This document shows, piece after piece, positions 8,017 to 16,503 of a DNA stretch of 64,000 nucleotides. Origin of the DNA: Pseudomonadota bacterium (GTDB lineage Bacteria; Pseudomonadota; Gammaproteobacteria; Burkholderiales; Thiobacillaceae). The stretch lies in the NCBI GenBank assembly GCA_029558905.1, contig JAKQCX010000035.1, positions 62,001-126,000 on the forward strand. Reading direction: 5' to 3'. The number at the start of each line of letters is the position of its first letter. Position 1 is the first letter of the stretch. A model generated the notes under the pieces. The model saw only the letters and a program-made list of their open reading frames with translations. It made no database searches and was not told where the DNA came from. Made by a program: the position numbers and the translations under genes.

Positions 8017-8940
8017 TCAAATCCCCGCAAGGGTCTTGATGTGGGTGGCTACGCTGCGCCCCAGGGAAGAAAGGTCGTAGCCACCCTCCAGTACCGAGAC
8101 GATGTGCCCCCGGGCATATCGGGCCGCCACCTGCATGAGCTGCTCGGTGATCCAGGCATAGTCGGCCTCCACCAGGCCAAGCTGGCCCATGTCATCTTCC
8201 AGATGGGCATCGAAGCCGGCGGAGATCAGCAGCAGCTGGGGTTGAAACGCATGCAGGCCCGGCAATATCCGCGCCTCGAAGGCCAACCGGTAGTGCTTGC
8301 CCGTGGTTCCGGCTGGCAAAGGTACGTTGACGATGTGCGCGCTGGAGCTCTCGGCCCCGCTGAAGGGGTAGAAGGGATGCTGAAAGGTGGAACACAGCAT
8401 GACCCGGGCATCCTCACGAAAGATGTCCTCGGTACCGTTGCCGTGATGCACGTCGAAGTCCACGATGGCCACCCGTTGCAGGCCGTGATGTGCCAGGGCA
8501 TGGGCCGCCGCGACGGCCACATTGTTGAACAGACAGAAGCCCATGGCCTGGTCGCGGGTGGCATGGTGCCCGGGCGGGCGGACAGCCACGAAGGCATTCT
8601 CCACCTCTCCTCGAAGCGTCAGATCCACGCCGTACGCCGCACCACCGGCGGCATGCAGGGCCGCTTCCAGGGAATGGGGATTCATGGCCGTATCGCCATC
8701 GAGCCACACCAGACCCACGGTCGGCGCAGCGGTGATGATGTGGTCCACATAGGCCGCATCGTGTACGCGCAGCAATGCTTCGCGCCCCACCCCGGGGGCA
8801 GGCCGATGTAGCAGATGGTCGAACAGGTGGGCGGCGTGGAGCCGGTCGTCGATGGCCTTGAGGCGAGCCGGGCCCTCGGGGTGTCCATCGCCCATCTCGT
8901 GTCGCAGACAGGCAGGGTGGGTGATGTAGGCCGTATGCAT
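8017..8940 (-). CDS. Histone-deacetylase-family (AcuC/HDAC-like) amidohydrolase
   Basis: A 307-residue zinc-dependent deacylase of the arginase/HDAC fold. The family signatures are all present: RPPGHHA, GFCLFNNVA, DFDVHHGNGTED (zinc-binding Asp and His), SAGFDAH and EGGYD. Possible substrates are acetyl-lysine proteins, acetylpolyamines or other amides. It is divergent from a Pat-like acetyltransferase 134 bases away, which suggests reversible lysine acetylation, as with AcuA/AcuC of Bacillus. That partnership is inferred. No clear ribosome site precedes the ATG. Confidence 0.88.
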   Translation of the reverse strand: MHTAYITHPACLRHEMGDGHPEGPARLKAIDDRLHAAHLFDHLLHRPAPGVGREALLRVHDAAYVDHIITAAPTVGLVWLDGDTAMNPHSLEAALHAAGGAAYGVDLTLRGEVENAFVAVRPPGHHATRDQAMGFCLFNNVAVAAAHALAHHGLQRVAIVDFDVHHGNGTEDIFREDARVMLCSTFQHPFYPFSGAESSSAHIVNVPLPAGTTGKHYRLAFEARILPGLHAFQPQLLLISAGFDAHLEDDMGQLGLVEADYAWITEQLMQVAARYARGHIVSVLEGGYDLSSLGRSVATHIKTLAGI

Positions 8941-9074
8941 GTCAATACCGGGCTATGCGTGACGATATGGCCTATTATCCCCCGCGGCACGGCCATGCCT
9001 GTGACGACAGACGCGTGGGATACAGAAACTACACACCCGTCTGCCTGCAACCCGACACCGGATCTCGCATAACC

Positions 9075-11753
9075 ATGACCCAACACTACCTGCATGCCCT
9101 GCTGTATCCCCGCTCCGTGGCCGTGTTCGGCGCCAGCGAGCGGGAGGATTCCGTCGCCGGGGTGATCTTCCGCAACATGCTGGCCGCCGGCTTCCACGGT
9201 CCGGTCTTCCCGCTCAACCCCAAGCGCGAACAGGTGCTGGGCCAGCGCTGCTACGCCAATGCCATGGCCCTGCCGGAAAGGCCGGACCTGGCCATCATCG
9301 CCACCCCCGCCGCCACCATTCCCGGCATCCTGGAGGATTGCGGTAACCGGGGCATACGCAATGCCGTGGTCCTGTCCGCGGGTTTCCGCGAGGTGGGTCC
9401 TCAGGGAGTCGCCCTGGAAGAAAGACTGGTGCAGACGGCCCAGCGCCAGGGCATCCGTTTCATCGGCCCCAACTGTCTGGGCATCCAGCGCCCGGCCATC
9501 GGCCTGAATGCCACCTTCGCCCAAGGCACCGCCCTGCCCGGCGAGCTGGCCCTGGTCTCCCAGTCCGGCGCCATCTGTACGGCCATGCTGGACTGGGCAT
9601 CCTCCAACGGCATCGGTTTTTCCAGTGTCATCTCCACGGGTGCCTCCGCCGATCTGGACTTCGGTGAGTTGCTGGATTACCTGGCGCATGATCCGAGTAC
9701 CAAGGGCATCCTCATGTATATCGAGGGCATACGCAATGCCCGCCGCTTCATGAGCGCCCTCCGGGTGGTCTCCCGCATCAAGCCGGTGGTCATGGTCAAG
9801 GTGGGCCGTCAGGAAGCGGGCTCCAAGGCCGTGGCCTCCCATACCGGCGCCTTGGTGGGCTCCGACTCGGTGTTCGATGCCCTGGTGCGGCGCGCCGGCG
9901 TGGTACGCGTCACCACCATCCTGCAGCTCTTCGCCTGCGCACGGGCCCTGTCCGCCCACTTCCGTCCCACGGGCAATCGCCTCACCATCCTCACCAACGG
10001 AGGTGGGCCCGGTGTCATGGCCACGGACCGTGCAGTGGAGCTGGGCGTGCAGCTGGCGGAGCTGGCCCCCGCCACCCTGGAGCGACTCAATGCCGCGCTG
10101 CCCGCCACCTGGTCCCACGGCAATCCCGTGGACATCATCGGCGATGCGGGTGCCGATCGATACCGGGCGGCATTGACGGCCTGTCTGGCCGATCCGGGCG
10201 TGGACGGGGTGTTGACCATGCTCACTCCCCAGGCCATGACCAAGCCTGCGCAAGTGGCGCAAACCGTCATCGATGTGGCCAGGACTTCCCACAAGCCCGT
10301 ACTCGCCTGCTGGATGGGGGAGGATCAGGTGAAGGAAGGGCGCAAGCTCTTCAAGGAAGCCGGCATTCCCTACTTCACCACACCCGAGCCGGCGGTGGAG
10401 GTGTTTTCCTATCTCTCCGCCTTCTACGAGAACCAGCGCCTGCTCATGCAGACTCCGGGGCCCGTGTCGCGTCAGGCGCCGCCGGATGCGGAAGGGGCCC
10501 GCCTGATCGTTGAAGGGGCCTTGGCCCAGGGCCGATTCCTGCTGTCCGCTGTGGAGTCCAAGGCCCTGCTGTCCTCCTTCCACATCCCCGTGGCCCGCAC
10601 CAGCATCGCCCGCAGCCCCACGGAGGCCATGCTCATGGCGCAGCAGATCGGCTACCCCGTGGCCATGAAGATCAACTCCCAGCAGGTGACCCACAAGTCC
10701 GACGTGGGCGGCGTGCGCCTGGGTCTGTCCAGCGGTCAGGCGGTGCGGGCCGCCTATACCGGCATGATGAACGAGGTGCACAGGCATGTGCCCGACGCCG
10801 CGCTGGACGGGGTGGTGATCGAGCCCATGATGAGCCGGCCCAATGCACGCGAGGTGCTGGTAGGGGTGGTGACGGACCCGGTGCTGGGTCCGGTCATCGC
10901 CTTCGGCACCGGGGGCGTGGATGTCGAGGCCCATCAGGACCGGGCCGTAGCCCTGCCGCCGCTGAACACCTTCCTGGCCAACGATCTGGTCAGGCGCACG
11001 CGCGTCTCGAAACTGCTGGGGGAGTTTCGCAACCGCCCGGCCGCCGATCTCGCGGCCGTGGAACAGGTGCTGCTGCGTGTCTCGGAGATGGTGTGCGAGC
11101 TGCCGTGGATCACCGAGATGGACATCAATCCCCTGTTGGTGGACGAGCAGGGGGCCGTCGCCGCCGATGCGCGCATCGTCATTGCCCCCCGGGCCCCCAC
11201 GGGGGACCGATATGGCCACATGGCCATCCACCCCTATCCCGGTCATCTGGTGAGCTCCTGGCAGCTGCCCAACGGCCTGGACGTGACCATCCGCCCCATC
11301 CGCCCGGAAGACGCCGAGATGACCCAGACGTTCGTGCGTGGCCTGTCGGCGCAGACCAAATACTTCCGCTACATGGACGCGGTGCAGGAGCTCTCCCCTG
11401 CCATGCTGGTGCGCCTGACCCAGATCGACTACGACCGTGAAATGGCCATGCTCATGGTGGCACAGATCGATGGCCGGGAGGTGGAACTGGGCGTGGCCCG
11501 TTATGCCGTCGACGCGAACCGGGTGAACGCGGAATTCGCCCTGGTGGTGGACGACCACTGGCAGCAACAGGGCATCGGCCACAAACTCATGAACGTGCTC
11601 ATGGATGTGGCCCGAGCCAAGGGCGTGCAGGTATTCGAAGGTGAGGTGCTGAGAAGCAACCGCAGGATGCTGAACCTGGTGGAGCGGCTGGGCTTCCGCA
11701 TCGAGCCCCACCCGGACGACAAGGATATCAAGTGGGTCAGCCGCAGCCTGTGA
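9075..11753 (+). CDS. Acyl-CoA synthetase (NDP-forming)/GNAT fusion, Pat/PatZ-like
   Basis: An 892-residue protein with the domain order of protein acetyltransferase Pat. It has a CoA-binding Rossmann domain (residues 8-135), a succinyl-CoA-synthetase-like flavodoxin domain (150-460), an ATP-grasp domain (about 500-720) and a C-terminal GNAT domain (745-892) with the acetyl-CoA loop QQGIGHKLM. Pat acetylates and silences acetyl-CoA synthetase and other enzymes. Unlike E. coli PatZ as I recall it, this copy keeps the phospho-histidine motif SHTGAL (H256) of active ADP-forming acyl-CoA synthetases, so it may also be a ligase. Confidence 0.88.
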   Translation: MTQHYLHALLYPRSVAVFGASEREDSVAGVIFRNMLAAGFHGPVFPLNPKREQVLGQRCYANAMALPERPDLAIIATPAATIPGILEDCGNRGIRNAVVLSAGFREVGPQGVALEERLVQTAQRQGIRFIGPNCLGIQRPAIGLNATFAQGTALPGELALVSQSGAICTAMLDWASSNGIGFSSVISTGASADLDFGELLDYLAHDPSTKGILMYIEGIRNARRFMSALRVVSRIKPVVMVKVGRQEAGSKAVASHTGALVGSDSVFDALVRRAGVVRVTTILQLFACARALSAHFRPTGNRLTILTNGGGPGVMATDRAVELGVQLAELAPATLERLNAALPATWSHGNPVDIIGDAGADRYRAALTACLADPGVDGVLTMLTPQAMTKPAQVAQTVIDVARTSHKPVLACWMGEDQVKEGRKLFKEAGIPYFTTPEPAVEVFSYLSAFYENQRLLMQTPGPVSRQAPPDAEGARLIVEGALAQGRFLLSAVESKALLSSFHIPVARTSIARSPTEAMLMAQQIGYPVAMKINSQQVTHKSDVGGVRLGLSSGQAVRAAYTGMMNEVHRHVPDAALDGVVIEPMMSRPNAREVLVGVVTDPVLGPVIAFGTGGVDVEAHQDRAVALPPLNTFLANDLVRRTRVSKLLGEFRNRPAADLAAVEQVLLRVSEMVCELPWITEMDINPLLVDEQGAVAADARIVIAPRAPTGDRYGHMAIHPYPGHLVSSWQLPNGLDVTIRPIRPEDAEMTQTFVRGLSAQTKYFRYMDAVQELSPAMLVRLTQIDYDREMAMLMVAQIDGREVELGVARYAVDANRVNAEFALVVDDHWQQQGIGHKLMNVLMDVARAKGVQVFEGEVLRSNRRMLNLVERLGFRIEPHPDDKDIKWVSRSL

Positions 11754-11796
11754 TCGCCCGGGTGCCCTGCCTGGCCTTGGGGGGATGACACCTGGT

Positions 11797-12993
11797 TCAG
11801 GCCGTCTTTAGTGCCTGATCCAGGTCGGCCAGCAGGTCGTCGGCGTCTTCCAGCCCCACGGACAGGCGAATGAGCCCCTCGGTGATGAGATGCTCGGCCC
11901 GTTCTTCCGGGGTGTAGCCGGCATGGGTCATGCTGGCCGGGTGCTGGGCCAGGCTCTCCGCGTCTCCCAGGCTCACGGCCCGGGTGAACAGGCCCAGGGC
12001 ATCCATGAAGCGGCGCCCGGCCTGGATGCCGCCCTTGAGTTCGAAGGCCAGCATGCCTCCGGGCCGGGCCATCTGCCGGCCGGCCAGCTCATGCTGGGGG
12101 AAGGAGGCCAGGCCGGGGTAATGCACCACGGCCACCTTGGCATGGCCTTCCAGGAAGCCTGCCACCCGGATGGCGCTGTTGCAATGACGCTCCATGCGCA
12201 GGGCCAGGGTTTTGATGCCGCGCAACACCAGAAAGGCGTCCTGGGAGGACAAGACTGCCCCGGTCATGTCCTTGACCCCGTGGAAGCGTACTTGGTCCAG
12301 CACATCTTTCGGACCGATGATCGCACCGGCCAGCAGATCCCCATGGCCTCCCAGATACTTGGTGGCGGAGTGCACGACAAAATCGGCCCCCAGTTCCAGG
12401 GGACGCTGCAGGTAGGGGCTGCAATAGGTGTTGTCCACCACTGTCACCGCGCCATGGTTACGGGCCATGGCCGCTACGACGGCGATGTCCACCAGGCGCA
12501 TGTTTGGGTTGGCGGGAGACTCGAAGAACACCACCTTGGTGGCCGGGGTGAGGGCCGCCTCCAGCCTGGCCGGGTCGCTCATGTCCACGTGGGTGACACG
12601 CACGCCGAACCTGCGCAGGCCATGGTTGAGATAGGCGAAGGTACAGCCGTAGAGTGTCTTGTCGGCGATGATCTCGTCCCCTGGCGCCAGCAGGGTCCAC
12701 AGCAGGGAGGTGGTGGCGCCCTGACCCGAAGCCGTGACCACACAGGCCTCACCCCCTTCCAGATTGGCCAGACGCGCCTCCAGCAGTGCCGTGGTAGGAT
12801 TGCCCACGCGGGAATAGACGAAGCCCTCCTGTTCGCCGGCGAAGCGCGCGCTGCCGTCCGCCGTAGTGGCAAAGGTGTAGGTGGAGCTGAGGTACAGCGG
12901 TGGGTTCAGGGCCCCGGCGCCGCCGTAGGCATCGTAGCCATGGTGGATGGCGCGGGTGGAAAAGCCGCTGGCGGCCTTCGGATCTTGGGTCAT
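11797..12993 (-). CDS. mdeA: Methionine gamma-lyase
   Basis: A 398-residue PLP enzyme of the Cys/Met-metabolism family. Its closest remembered match is Pseudomonas putida MdeA, which cleaves methionine to methanethiol, 2-oxobutyrate and ammonia. Diagnostic features are Tyr115 and Cys117 in LYGCTFAYLNHG, the PLP lysine K212 in HSATKYLGGHGD, and the C-terminal run SLGDAESLAQHPASMTH. The active-site cysteine separates it from MetB, MetC and MetZ. It lies 13 bases downstream of cysG at the end of the dsr-linked genes, so its thiol product may connect to sulfur oxidation (inference). Confidence 0.85.
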   Translation of the reverse strand: MTQDPKAASGFSTRAIHHGYDAYGGAGALNPPLYLSSTYTFATTADGSARFAGEQEGFVYSRVGNPTTALLEARLANLEGGEACVVTASGQGATTSLLWTLLAPGDEIIADKTLYGCTFAYLNHGLRRFGVRVTHVDMSDPARLEAALTPATKVVFFESPANPNMRLVDIAVVAAMARNHGAVTVVDNTYCSPYLQRPLELGADFVVHSATKYLGGHGDLLAGAIIGPKDVLDQVRFHGVKDMTGAVLSSQDAFLVLRGIKTLALRMERHCNSAIRVAGFLEGHAKVAVVHYPGLASFPQHELAGRQMARPGGMLAFELKGGIQAGRRFMDALGLFTRAVSLGDAESLAQHPASMTHAGYTPEERAEHLITEGLIRLSVGLEDADDLLADLDQALKTA

Positions 12994-13006
12994 GGGGAAT
13001 TCCGGA

Positions 13007-14452
13007 TCAGTGCTCTAGGGACGCGGGCTTGTCCAGAGGCGTGTGCCAGTGGTCGTCGGCCCCGGGATCGGGATGGAACCAGTTCAGTTTGGCATGCAGG
13101 CTCACCACGCTGCCCACGATGATGAGGGTAGGCGGCTTCAGGTCCGCCTGGGCGGCCAGGGTCGGCAGGCTGGCCAGGGTGCCGGTGACGGTCTTCTGGT
13201 TCAGGGTGGTGCCCTGCTGAACGATGGCCGCCGGGGTATCTCCGGGCAGACCGTGCCGCATCATCTGCTCGCAAAGGGTCACCAGGCCCTTCAGCCCCAT
13301 GTAGATGACGATGGTCTGACGTGGGCGACAAAGCATGTCCCAGTCCAGGTCCATGCTGCCGTCCTTCAGGTGGCCAGTCACCAGAACCAGGGCCTGGGCA
13401 TGGTCGCGATGGGTCAGGGGGATGCCGGCGTAGGAAGCCACACCGGCCGCGGCCGTCACCGCCGGCACCACCTGAAAGGGCACGCCGTGCTCGCGCAGGG
13501 TTTCGATCTCTTCACCGCCGCGGCCGAAAATGAAAGGATCCCCGCCCTTCAGACGCAAGACCCGCTTGCCCTCCCTGGCCAGACGCACCAGCACCATGTT
13601 GATCTCGCCCTGGGGTACGGCATGCTTGTCACGCTCCTTGCCCACGTACAGGCGATCCGCATCGCGTCGGCACATCTCCAGGATGGGCGGCGAGACCAGG
13701 CGGTCGTACACCACCACATCGGCCTGCTGCATGAGGCGCAGAGCACGGAAGGTGAGCAGGTCCGGATTGCCCGGGCCCGCGCCCACGAGGTAGACCTCAC
13801 CCGTGGCCGGCGCGCCCTCCCCGGCCTGCAACATGGCCTGCAGGCCGGCTTCCGCCTCCTGTTCCCGACCGGAGAACACCATCTCGGAAATGGGCGACAG
13901 AAAGGCCCTCTCCCAGAACTTGCGCCGCTCGGCGGTACTGGTGAATTTCTCCCGCACCGTCTTTTTGAAGCGTCCTGCCAGAGCCGCGAGACGGCCATAG
14001 CCCGCGGGGATGAGCGTCTCCAGCCGGGCGCGCAGCAGACGCGACAGCACGGGGGCTTCACCACCGCTGGATACCGCCACCATCACCGGCGAGCGATCGA
14101 TGATGGAAGGCATGATGAAGGAACACAGGCCTGGCCTGTCGGCCACGTTCACGGGGATGTGACGGGCCCGGGCGGCATCGTGCACCCTCCGGTCCAGCGC
14201 CTCATCCCCGCTGACCGCGAACACCACATCCATGCCCTCAAGATGCCCGTCGGTGAAATCCGTACGCAGGTGAATGAGGCGGTCGGTGCCGGCCAGTTCG
14301 GCAAAGGCTGGGGCCAGGATCCCGGGGGTGACGGCGGTCACCCAGGCGCCGGCTTGGAGCATGAGGGCGGCCTTGCGCGCGGCGGTGTCGCTTCCACCCA
14401 CCACCAGGCCTTTGCGGCCGCGCAGGTCGAGAAATATGGGCAGGTAATCCAT
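13007..14452 (-). CDS. cysG: Siroheme synthase CysG
   Basis: A 481-residue trifunctional enzyme. The N-terminal dehydrogenase/ferrochelatase half (residues 1-210) has the NAD-binding GLVVGGSDTAARKA and the SSGGEAPVLSRLLR segment. The C-terminal SAM-dependent uroporphyrinogen III methylase (about 217-460) has VGAGPGNPDLLTFRAL, RLKGGDPFIFGRGGEE and TGHLKDG. It makes siroheme, the cofactor of DsrAB and the precursor of heme d1 for NirS. A 217-base gap with no gene separates it from dsrR; mdeA follows closely. Confidence 0.96.
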   Translation of the reverse strand: MDYLPIFLDLRGRKGLVVGGSDTAARKAALMLQAGAWVTAVTPGILAPAFAELAGTDRLIHLRTDFTDGHLEGMDVVFAVSGDEALDRRVHDAARARHIPVNVADRPGLCSFIMPSIIDRSPVMVAVSSGGEAPVLSRLLRARLETLIPAGYGRLAALAGRFKKTVREKFTSTAERRKFWERAFLSPISEMVFSGREQEAEAGLQAMLQAGEGAPATGEVYLVGAGPGNPDLLTFRALRLMQQADVVVYDRLVSPPILEMCRRDADRLYVGKERDKHAVPQGEINMVLVRLAREGKRVLRLKGGDPFIFGRGGEEIETLREHGVPFQVVPAVTAAAGVASYAGIPLTHRDHAQALVLVTGHLKDGSMDLDWDMLCRPRQTIVIYMGLKGLVTLCEQMMRHGLPGDTPAAIVQQGTTLNQKTVTGTLASLPTLAAQADLKPPTLIIVGSVVSLHAKLNWFHPDPGADDHWHTPLDKPASLEH

Positions 14453-14669
14453 GGTTCGGGAAACGGGAAGCTTGGGGAAGTCCTATTTGTGGGGTCCGGG
14501 CGGGGGGAGGCCACCGCGGAAGCACGCATGCCGCATTCGGGATGGCGGCCTTCGCACTATCCGGTGTCGCCTCGGAGGGAAACATGAAGGGAGCAGTCTG
14601 GCTCTCGGCCGAGCCATCGTGCTTCCTGCCCCTCGAATCCCGCCCCGGTACTTGGCAGCCGGTTGGCAG

Positions 14670-15020
14670 TCAGCTCCCACACCCGCCGGAGCCGCACCCG
14701 CCGGAGCTGCACCCGCCGGTATCGCACCCCCCCTCGGCGCCAGGCTTCATGAATACGAAGCGGGACTCGCCGGGGCTCACTTCCGCGAAATCTATGGTGA
14801 CATCGCTCAGCATGGGGGCGGACTGCCTGTTGATGAGCAGGGTCACTCCCCAGGAATCCACGGCGGAGTCGCTTTCCCGCTCGTCATCGAAGCCCATGCC
14901 GAACTCCAGCATGCCGGCATCGTTGACCCGCGCGGCGATACGCAAGGCCATGCTCTCGGCACCGGCATCCTTCTGGGCCACGCGGATTTGCTCGGCGGCT
15001 GCCTTGGTCAGACTGATCAT
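14670..15020 (-). CDS. dsrR: DsrR, IscA-like protein with Cys-rich tail
   Basis: A 116-residue A-type-carrier-like protein (MISLTKAAAEQIRVAQ, then a conserved DSWGVTLLINRQSAPMLSDVTIDF core). DsrR proteins lack the three Fe-S ligand cysteines of IscA; in Allochromatium vinosum DsrR affects dsr expression and DsrEFH/DsrL. The core here also lacks cysteines, but the C-terminus is four GGC repeats spaced five residues apart, encoded by 15-base tandem repeats. It follows dsrN by 18 bases. Confidence 0.88.
   Translation of the reverse strand: MISLTKAAAEQIRVAQKDAGAESMALRIAARVNDAGMLEFGMGFDDERESDSAVDSWGVTLLINRQSAPMLSDVTIDFAEVSPGESRFVFMKPGAEGGCDTGGCSSGGCGSGGCGS
14680..14724. repeat. Three 15-base tandem repeats at the dsrR 3' end
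   Basis: Three near-identical 15-base units (14680-14694, 14695-14709, 14710-14724; unit CACCCGCCGGAGCCG) encode the repeated pentapeptide GGC-x-x of the DsrR tail. Units differ at one to four bases. The array could expand or contract in frame. Confidence 0.85.
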
Positions 15021-15038
15021 GTCTCGTTTCCTTCTTGG

Positions 15039-16430
15039 TTAGGCGGCCTTGAGGGCCGAATTGCGTTGTAACCGATGGGCCCTGACCTTCTCCATGAACG
15101 GGCCGATCCACCCTTGGGGGCCGCTGCCACGCCGATGGCAATAGCTGGCCAGCAGATGCTTGTGCAGAAAACCGTCCTCCTGTTGTGCGATGCCATGGCC
15201 GCGCACGACGCGATAGGCGTAGCTCAGGCCCGGCGGCAGATTTTCCACGTGGGAATAGTGGAACTCGTGTGCGGGCAGGTGCAGGTGGGGGTCCGTCCGC
15301 GGCGCATCCTTCTCTTCCAGGATCGCATAACCCCGACCCACGGGGCGCTTGTCCATGACGACATCCCCAGGAATCACGCCCACCATGGCGTGGCGCAGTC
15401 CTTCCCACTGCAGGCTGCGACACAGATACATGAGCCCACCGCATTCGGCATACACGGGCAGACCGGCCTCGACGGCACGGTGGATGTCCGCACGCAGATC
15501 GGCATTGGCCGCCAGTTCGGTCGCGAACATCTCGGGAAAGCCACCGCCGAGCAGCAGGCCATCGCAATCGGGCAGGCGCGTGTCCCTGCAGGTATCCACG
15601 GGCAGCAGCTGCACACCCGCCTCGCGTAGGGTGTCGAGGTCTTCCTGATAGTAGAAGCCGAAGACCCGGTCACGCGCGTAGGCCAGGCGCAGACCCGATG
15701 CGTGCTGGATGGGCGCCGCGGCCGGGGTTTCCGGGATCATCCGGCTACGGGCCGCCCTGGCCAGTGCTAGGACCGCTTGCAGATCCACCTGTTCGGCCAG
15801 ACGGTTGGCTATGGTCTCGATGCGCTCCTCCGCGCTTTCGGTCTCGTTGGCAGGCATGAGCCCAAGGTGCCGCTCGGCTATGGTCAGCTGGGCATCCGCA
15901 CGGATCGCTCCCAGGACCCGCACGCGCGTATAGCGTTCCAGGACGGCGCGCAGTTTTTCCTCGTGACGCGGTCCACCCACCTTGTTCAGAATGACGCCGG
16001 CGATGTGCACGTCGCGGTCAAAGGCCTCATACCCCAGGACCAGTGGTGCCACCCCCCGGGTCATGCCCTGGGTGTCCAGCACCAGGACGACGGGGGCGCG
16101 CAGCTGCTTGGCCAAGGCCGCATTGCAGTTGGAGCCTTCCAGATCCATGCCATCGTACAGGCCCTTGTTGCCTTCGATGAGGCTGATGTCCGCGGATTCC
16201 GCATGCCGGGCAAAAAGCGCACCGATCTCGTCACGGCGCATCATGTGGAAGTCCAGGTTGTAGCACGGTCTGCGGGAGGCCAGGCCATGCCAGATGGGAT
16301 CGATGTAATCAGGACCCTTTTTGAAGGTCTGCACACGCAGTCCCAGATTCACCAGGGCACGGCTCAGCCCCAGCGTGATCGTGGTCTTGCCGGATGATTT
16401 GTGCGCGGCGGAAATAAACAAACGGGCCAT
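15039..16430 (-). CDS. dsrN: DsrN, siroheme amidase (cobyrinate a,c-diamide synthase family)
   Basis: A 463-residue glutamine-dependent amidotransferase resembling CobB/CbiA. It is proposed to convert siroheme to the sirohaem-amide cofactor of DsrAB. The N-terminal P-loop is SAAHKSSGKTTITLGLSRAL, and the C-terminal class I glutaminase domain has the nucleophile region YAECGGLMYL. I place the start at MARLFISAAHK (16430); an earlier ATG at 16469 falls inside the preceding terminator. No ribosome site is visible. A bidirectional terminator separates it from dsrP. Confidence 0.93.
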   Translation of the reverse strand: MARLFISAAHKSSGKTTITLGLSRALVNLGLRVQTFKKGPDYIDPIWHGLASRRPCYNLDFHMMRRDEIGALFARHAESADISLIEGNKGLYDGMDLEGSNCNAALAKQLRAPVVLVLDTQGMTRGVAPLVLGYEAFDRDVHIAGVILNKVGGPRHEEKLRAVLERYTRVRVLGAIRADAQLTIAERHLGLMPANETESAEERIETIANRLAEQVDLQAVLALARAARSRMIPETPAAAPIQHASGLRLAYARDRVFGFYYQEDLDTLREAGVQLLPVDTCRDTRLPDCDGLLLGGGFPEMFATELAANADLRADIHRAVEAGLPVYAECGGLMYLCRSLQWEGLRHAMVGVIPGDVVMDKRPVGRGYAILEEKDAPRTDPHLHLPAHEFHYSHVENLPPGLSYAYRVVRGHGIAQQEDGFLHKHLLASYCHRRGSGPQGWIGPFMEKVRAHRLQRNSALKAA

Positions 16431-16454
16431 GACGGCGATTTTACCGGCTCGAAG

Positions 16455-16487
16455 GCAAAAAGCCGACAAGGTTTGTCGGCTTTTTGC
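16455..16487. terminator. Bidirectional terminator between dsrP and dsrN
   Basis: A perfect 14-bp stem (16455-16468 with 16474-16487, 5-base loop) has an A5 tract in one arm and a T5 tract in the other, the form of a bidirectional rho-independent terminator. It lies only 24 bases upstream of the dsrN start, so dsrN-dsrR-cysG-mdeA depends on read-through or a promoter very close to dsrN. Confidence 0.88.
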
Positions 16488-16503
16488 CTGTCGCGGCTAC
16501 GGG

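Noticed and set aside
8682-11711. Minus-strand open frame of 1009 codons opposite the Pat-like gene
   Set aside because: It mirrors the codon structure of the real gene and has no recognisable domain; the plus-strand frame has four clear domains.
11797-12993. Identification as O-succinylhomoserine sulfhydrylase (MetZ)
   Set aside because: The active-site cysteine in YGCTFA and the C-terminal signature fit methionine gamma-lyase better.
14680-14724. Tandem repeats as a possible CRISPR or regulatory array
   Set aside because: Units are contiguous 15-mers in frame within dsrR and encode a repeated pentapeptide; there are no spacers.
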